NCBI RefSeq assembly: GCF_003721595.1
Contig: NZ_RJJR01000005.1
Span: forward strand, 1 to 64,000
DNA length: 64,000 nt
Reading direction: 5' to 3'
DNA from: Hanamia caeni
GTDB lineage: Bacteria > Bacteroidota > Bacteroidia > Chitinophagales > Chitinophagaceae
Made by a program: the position numbers and the translations under genes. Below, piece after piece: positions 60,104 to 64,000 of this stretch; the stretch's first letter is position 1, and each line of letters opens with the position of its first letter. The notes below the pieces were generated by a model. It worked only from the letters and a program-made list of their open reading frames with translations, did no database searches and was not told the DNA's origin.

Positions 60104-62938
60104 ATGAATAAAAAATCACTTTTACCCACGAAAATTAGGAACGTCAAACCAGATAATATTTTTATAAAGGGCGCGCGCGTTCACAATCTTAAAAATATAG
60201 ATGTAGAAATACCAAGAAACAAGCTGGTAGTGGTTACCGGCGTGTCAGGGTCAGGAAAATCTTCGTTGACAATAGATACTCTTTTTGCAGAAGGACAACG
60301 GCGTTATGCTGAAAGTATGAGCGCTTATGCAAGGCAATTTATGTCGCGGATGAGCAAGCCGGATGTGGATTATATAAAAGGATTGTGCCCTGCCATTGCG
60401 ATAGAGCAGAAAGTAATTACACGAACCCCGAGATCCACCGTAGGCAGCATGACGGAAATTTACGATTATCTCCGGCTTTTGTTTGCCCGCATAGGAAAAA
60501 CCATCTCACCCGTTTCGGGCAGGGAGGTAAAAAAAGATGATGTGACCGATGTGGTAAATGCCATCAATAATTTGAAAACAGGCGACAAGGTATTATTGCT
60601 CGTTTCTTTTCGGAAAATGCACAATCGCGATATAAAAGAAGAACTTCATATCCTGATGCAAAAAGGCTTTTCACGAATTTATGCAGATAATAAAATAACC
60701 AGGATAGAGGACCTTGAAGAAGAAAAAGATTTGGATTCTTTTTTTGATCATAAAACGGTGTATGTTTTAATTGACCGTTTGATTAAAAAGGATTTTGACG
60801 AAGAAGATAATCATCGGATTGCAGATTCGGTGAATACCGCTTTCTATGAAGGCGAAGGTGAACTCTTGCTTGAAATAAACGGTAAGGATCATATTCATTT
60901 TTCCAACAAGTTTGAGCTGGACGGGATCAAATTTGAAGAGCCCGTTCCTAATTTGTTTTCATTTAATAATCCATATGGCGCCTGCCCGGTTTGCGGTGGG
61001 TTTTCGCTCGTGCTCGGCATTGATCCCGATCTGGTTTTTCCTGATAAAAGATTAAGTGTGTACGAAAATGCCATTGCGCCATGGCGCGGCGAAAAGTCCG
61101 GGCTTTATAAAGAACGCCTGGTAAAAATGGCCAGGCATTTTGACTTTCCTATTCATAAGCCGGTAATTGATCTTACAACGGCGCAATACAATTTATTATG
61201 GACTGGCAATGAATATTTTGAAGGAATTGATGATTTCTTTAAAGAGGTTCAACAGAATTTATATAAGATTCAATACCGCGTTTTGCTTAGCCGGTATCGC
61301 GGCAAAACCCTTTGCCCCGAATGTCATGGATACCGGCTAAGAAAAGAAGCATTGTATGTGCACGTAGCCAACAAAAATATTGGTGAGCTTTGCGAAATGC
61401 CTGTGAGGGATTTGAAAAAATGGTTTGAAGAAATTGAATTATCAGATTTTGACCAAACCATTGCCAGGCGGATCTTGACGGAGATCAATACACGGCTAAA
61501 AGTTTTATCCGATGTGGGTCTTGGTTATCTTACGCTAAACAGATTGGCTAATTCACTAAGCGGCGGTGAAAGCCAGCGAATTCAGCTCACAAGAAGTTTG
61601 GGAAGCAACCTCACTGATTCCTTATACATTTTGGACGAACCTTCAATCGGTTTGCACTCGAGGGATACAGAAAATTTAATTAGGGTTTTAAAAAATCTGC
61701 AATCTCTTGGAAACACAGTCGTGGTGGTTGAGCACGATGAGATGATGATGAGAAAAGCAGATCACATTATTGATATGGGCCCATTAGCGAGCCACCTTGG
61801 CGGTGAAATAATTGCTGAAGGAAATTATGATGAGATAATAAAAAATCCGGAAAGCCTTACGGGTAAATATTTGAAAGGGGAATTAAAAATTGAACCTCCA
61901 AAAAATATACGCAAATGGAACCGTTCCATAAAAGTGGAAGGTGCGCGTCAGAATAATTTAAAAAATATTGATGTGGTGTTTCCGCTTAATGTATTAACCG
62001 TGGTCAGCGGTGTCAGCGGAAGTGGAAAAACTACTTTAGTAAAACAAATTCTTTATCCGGCATTAAAAAAATTGAAGGGTGAATTTGCAGAAAAGATTGG
62101 GCTAAGCAAAGGATTGTCAGGCGATGTAGATTTTATTTCACAGGTAGAATTGATTGATCAGAACCCCATAGGCAAATCTTCACGCAGCAACCCGGTGACT
62201 TACATAAAAGCCTATGATGAAATACGTGAGCTTTTCAGCAAACAACCTTTAAGTAAAATACGGGGATATCAACCCAAACATTTTTCTTTTAATGTAGATG
62301 GAGGAAGGTGCGACGCCTGCAAAGGCGAAGGAGAGCAGGTGGTTGAAATGCAATTCCTGGCAGATGTCCATCTCGTGTGTGATGTATGTCACGGCAAAAG
62401 ATTTAAGGAAGAAATTCTTGAAGTAAAGTACAATGATAAAAATATTTACGATGTTTTGGAAATGAGTGTAGATGAAGCCATTTCATTTTTTTCAAAAGAA
62501 AAATCTTCTTCAAAGAAAAATGAAATTACAGGAGAAGAAATCGCCAAAAAGATTCGTCCACTGGCGGATGTAGGTTTGGGATATATTAAATTAGGCCAAT
62601 CATCCGACACATTGTCCGGCGGAGAAGCACAACGGGTAAAGCTTGCGTCGTTTTTAGGAAAAGGAAAAGGCCAGGGAAACCTGCTTTTCATTTTTGACGA
62701 ACCTACAACGGGCCTTCATTTTCATGACATAAAAAAACTGCTGTCTTCTTTTAATGCATTAATTGAGCAGGGGCATACTATTATCGTGATAGAGCACAAT
62801 ACCGATGTGATAAAATCTGCCGACTGGAATATTGATCTCGGGCCCGGCGCCGGCGATGAAGGGGGAAACCTTGTTTATGCAGGTATTCCGCAAGGATTAA
62901 AAAAAGTGAAAGAAAGTTGGACGGGAAAATATGTTTGA
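60104..62938 (+). CDS. uvrA: Excinuclease ABC subunit UvrA
   Basis: This 944-residue ATPase recognises DNA damage in nucleotide excision repair. It has two ABC modules: Walker [11 protein letters not shown] near 46-55 and [10 protein letters not shown] near 633-642, and signatures LSGGESQR near 490 and LSGGEAQR near 840. Zinc-binding cysteine pairs are CPVCGG/CPECHG in the first half and CDACKG/CDVCHG in the second. A basic, serine- and lysine-rich insert ([16 protein letters not shown]) sits in the second module. Length and motifs fit the standard UvrA. Confidence 0.96.
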   Translation: MNKKSLLPTKIRNVKPDNIFIKGARVHNLKNIDVEIPRNKLVVVTGVSGSGKSSLTIDTLFAEGQRRYAESMSAYARQFMSRMSKPDVDYIKGLCPAIAIEQKVITRTPRSTVGSMTEIYDYLRLLFARIGKTISPVSGREVKKDDVTDVVNAINNLKTGDKVLLLVSFRKMHNRDIKEELHILMQKGFSRIYADNKITRIEDLEEEKDLDSFFDHKTVYVLIDRLIKKDFDEEDNHRIADSVNTAFYEGEGELLLEINGKDHIHFSNKFELDGIKFEEPVPNLFSFNNPYGACPVCGGFSLVLGIDPDLVFPDKRLSVYENAIAPWRGEKSGLYKERLVKMARHFDFPIHKPVIDLTTAQYNLLWTGNEYFEGIDDFFKEVQQNLYKIQYRVLLSRYRGKTLCPECHGYRLRKEALYVHVANKNIGELCEMPVRDLKKWFEEIELSDFDQTIARRILTEINTRLKVLSDVGLGYLTLNRLANSLSGGESQRIQLTRSLGSNLTDSLYILDEPSIGLHSRDTENLIRVLKNLQSLGNTVVVVEHDEMMMRKADHIIDMGPLASHLGGEIIAEGNYDEIIKNPESLTGKYLKGELKIEPPKNIRKWNRSIKVEGARQNNLKNIDVVFPLNVLTVVSGVSGSGKTTLVKQILYPALKKLKGEFAEKIGLSKGLSGDVDFISQVELIDQNPIGKSSRSNPVTYIKAYDEIRELFSKQPLSKIRGYQPKHFSFNVDGGRCDACKGEGEQVVEMQFLADVHLVCDVCHGKRFKEEILEVKYNDKNIYDVLEMSVDEAISFFSKEKSSSKKNEITGEEIAKKIRPLADVGLGYIKLGQSSDTLSGGEAQRVKLASFLGKGKGQGNLLFIFDEPTTGLHFHDIKKLLSSFNALIEQGHTIIVIEHNTDVIKSADWNIDLGPGAGDEGGNLVYAGIPQGLKKVKESWTGKYV

Positions 62939-62971
62939 CAAATCATACATCAAAAAATCAGAGGTCAGATG

Positions 62972-63418
62972 TTATCTCAACCTGTTACTTTCTTTTATCA
63001 GCTTAGAATCTTTATAAATCCCTCTTGATGCCATTATAAGAAAAATAATTACCAGAATATGAAGGATTGCCCAGATATTAAAATTTCCCTGTGAAAATTT
63101 TTCGGTTTCTTTTATATATAAAAAAATAATTAAGCATTCCATTAAAATTGCTGCAATAATAATCCTGATTTGAATACTTCTCTGTTTGAATAAAAAAATA
63201 TTGATAATGATACCTGTTCCAAGAGCGCTGGTAAGTATCAATATTAAAAAATTATCAGTCGCCGTTACCAAATGATAACTCCCATCAGTCGCCATCGAAG
63301 TAACCGCATCAGCCCCGTTTTGAATGGCGAGTGTGCCGCTGTAAAAAGAAAATTTAATGGTTAAGAAAACAGCGATCGCCGCCAGAATCATCCAGATAGT
63401 TTGTACACGTTGTATCAT
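62972..63418 (-). CDS. DUF4293 family membrane protein
   Basis: This 148-residue protein has the family-type start MIQRVQTIWMILAAIAVFL and four membrane helices with a short polar loop after the first. It is common in Bacteroidota and of unknown function. Convergent with uvrA across a 33-bp gap. Confidence 0.88.
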   Translation of the reverse strand: MIQRVQTIWMILAAIAVFLTIKFSFYSGTLAIQNGADAVTSMATDGSYHLVTATDNFLILILTSALGTGIIINIFLFKQRSIQIRIIIAAILMECLIIFLYIKETEKFSQGNFNIWAILHILVIIFLIMASRGIYKDSKLIKESNRLR

Positions 63419-63616
63419 AAAGAAACTTTGTATGAATTAGTCATATTGTTCAAAAAATATACATACCGAAGCTGATATTTTTTATTGCAAATATATTCTT
63501 TAGTAAAGTTATCCTTTTAGCCTTTTTTCATATCTCGACCGGCTAACAAAGCTGAAATTTTGTTCATACATTTATCATCTTCACTTACACCAATAATATA
63601 AACTTAATTCATCATC

Positions 63617-64000
63617 ATGAAAAGAAGAGATTTTTTTGGAAAAAGCATGTTGGCCGGGGCTTTCATGAGTCCTGCTGCTGCGGTTGCGGCCCTGGATTCA
63701 TCAAGTTCAAAGAAAAGCATCCACACTGGTTTGGAAAGTACTACTGACAAGGAGAAAGAAGAAGTAGTTATAGAAAGGCCTGTAGAAGGCCGGCCGCATG
63801 CGGGTAAAGTGCTTGGCATAATACAGCCGCATTGCGATGACATCGCCCTTTTTGCCGCGGGCACAGTAGCCAAATTGATTCATGAAGGATATACAGGATA
63901 TTTGATAAGAACGTCAAATGATGACGCTACCGGCGTAGGAAATAGTTATGGCGAACAAGTATTGAATAATGAAAAAGCGAATGAAGCATTTGCAAAATCT
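63617..64000 (+). CDS. PIG-L family deacetylase, 3' end outside window
   Basis: 128 codons are visible from ATG 63617. The N-terminus (MKRRDFFGKSMLAGAFMSPA) carries a twin-arginine-like signal. After a variable charged segment comes GKVLGIIQPHCDDIALFAAG, the LmbE/PIG-L start motif, with PHCDD instead of the usual PHPDD, followed by VAKLIHEGYTGYLIRTSND. These are zinc hydrolases that deacetylate N-acetyl sugars or related amides. Probably periplasmic. The remainder, including the HxxH ligand, lies outside. Confidence 0.85.
   Translation, partial: MKRRDFFGKSMLAGAFMSPAAAVAALDSSSSKKSIHTGLESTTDKEKEEVVIERPVEGRPHAGKVLGIIQPHCDDIALFAAGTVAKLIHEGYTGYLIRTSNDDATGVGNSYGEQVLNNEKANEAFAKS

Overview
The window is a stretch of ordinary chromosome from a member of the Bacteroidota, most likely Chitinophagaceae or a close relative. 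The evidence is the low-GC coding sequence with A/T-rich start regions and no Shine-Dalgarno sites, repeated -7 boxes of the TAnnTTTG type, a gliding-motility lipoprotein (GldH), a beta-helix surface protein ending in a post-COAP-like domain, TIGR02757, DUF4293 and DUF6427 proteins, and the pheT / coiled-coil / zapA gene order. I see no rRNA, tRNA, insertion sequence, prophage or CRISPR array.

Layout. 1-4448: the 5' part of a very large secreted beta-helix protein, a small membrane protein and a membrane-anchored TPR/helix-turn-helix regulator, all minus. 4763-11315: M13 peptidase, gap, a LysE/YceI pair, an ATP-grasp protein and a CCG-domain Fe-S protein. 11419-19876: an information-processing block with glnS, pheT-(coiled coil)-zapA, dnaB-rsmE and an orphan OmpR-type regulator. 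20033-26728: HerA-like DUF853 ATPase, RecQ-type helicase, tsaE, alanine dehydrogenase and an arginase-fold protein. 26843-33829: pheS, hydroxyacyl-CoA dehydrogenase, two envelope or surface genes, lpxD, a candidate small RNA, rluE and yicC. 33849-36121: gldH and a histidine kinase/response regulator pair. 36193-43949: SDR, a COG4299 membrane acyltransferase, galK-galM, topoisomerase IB, AcpH-like protein and a cystathionine gamma-synthase-type enzyme. 44013-46308: two tandem toxin-antitoxin modules with a broken copy of the neighbouring gene between them, the only accessory-looking part. 46343-64000: fatty-acid hydroxylase-like protein, FAH-family hydrolase, tkt-usp-acnA, purQ, an ECF sigma factor, uvrA, DUF4293, and the start of a PIG-L-type deacetylase.

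The gene content is mostly housekeeping: translation, replication and repair, the pentose phosphate and TCA pathways, galactose use and lipid A. The main unexpected signal is not a gene. A 34-bp motif (AAAATAAAAATC, five variable bases, then TATTTNTTSNTTTACTG) occurs eleven times, always between genes and always in the sense direction just after the last gene of a transcription unit. I do not recognise it. It may be an unrecognised 3'-end or termination element. Secondary signals are the toxin-antitoxin duplication with a near-identical promoter region, and a hairpin-plus-terminator transcript candidate between the divergent lpxD and rluE genes.
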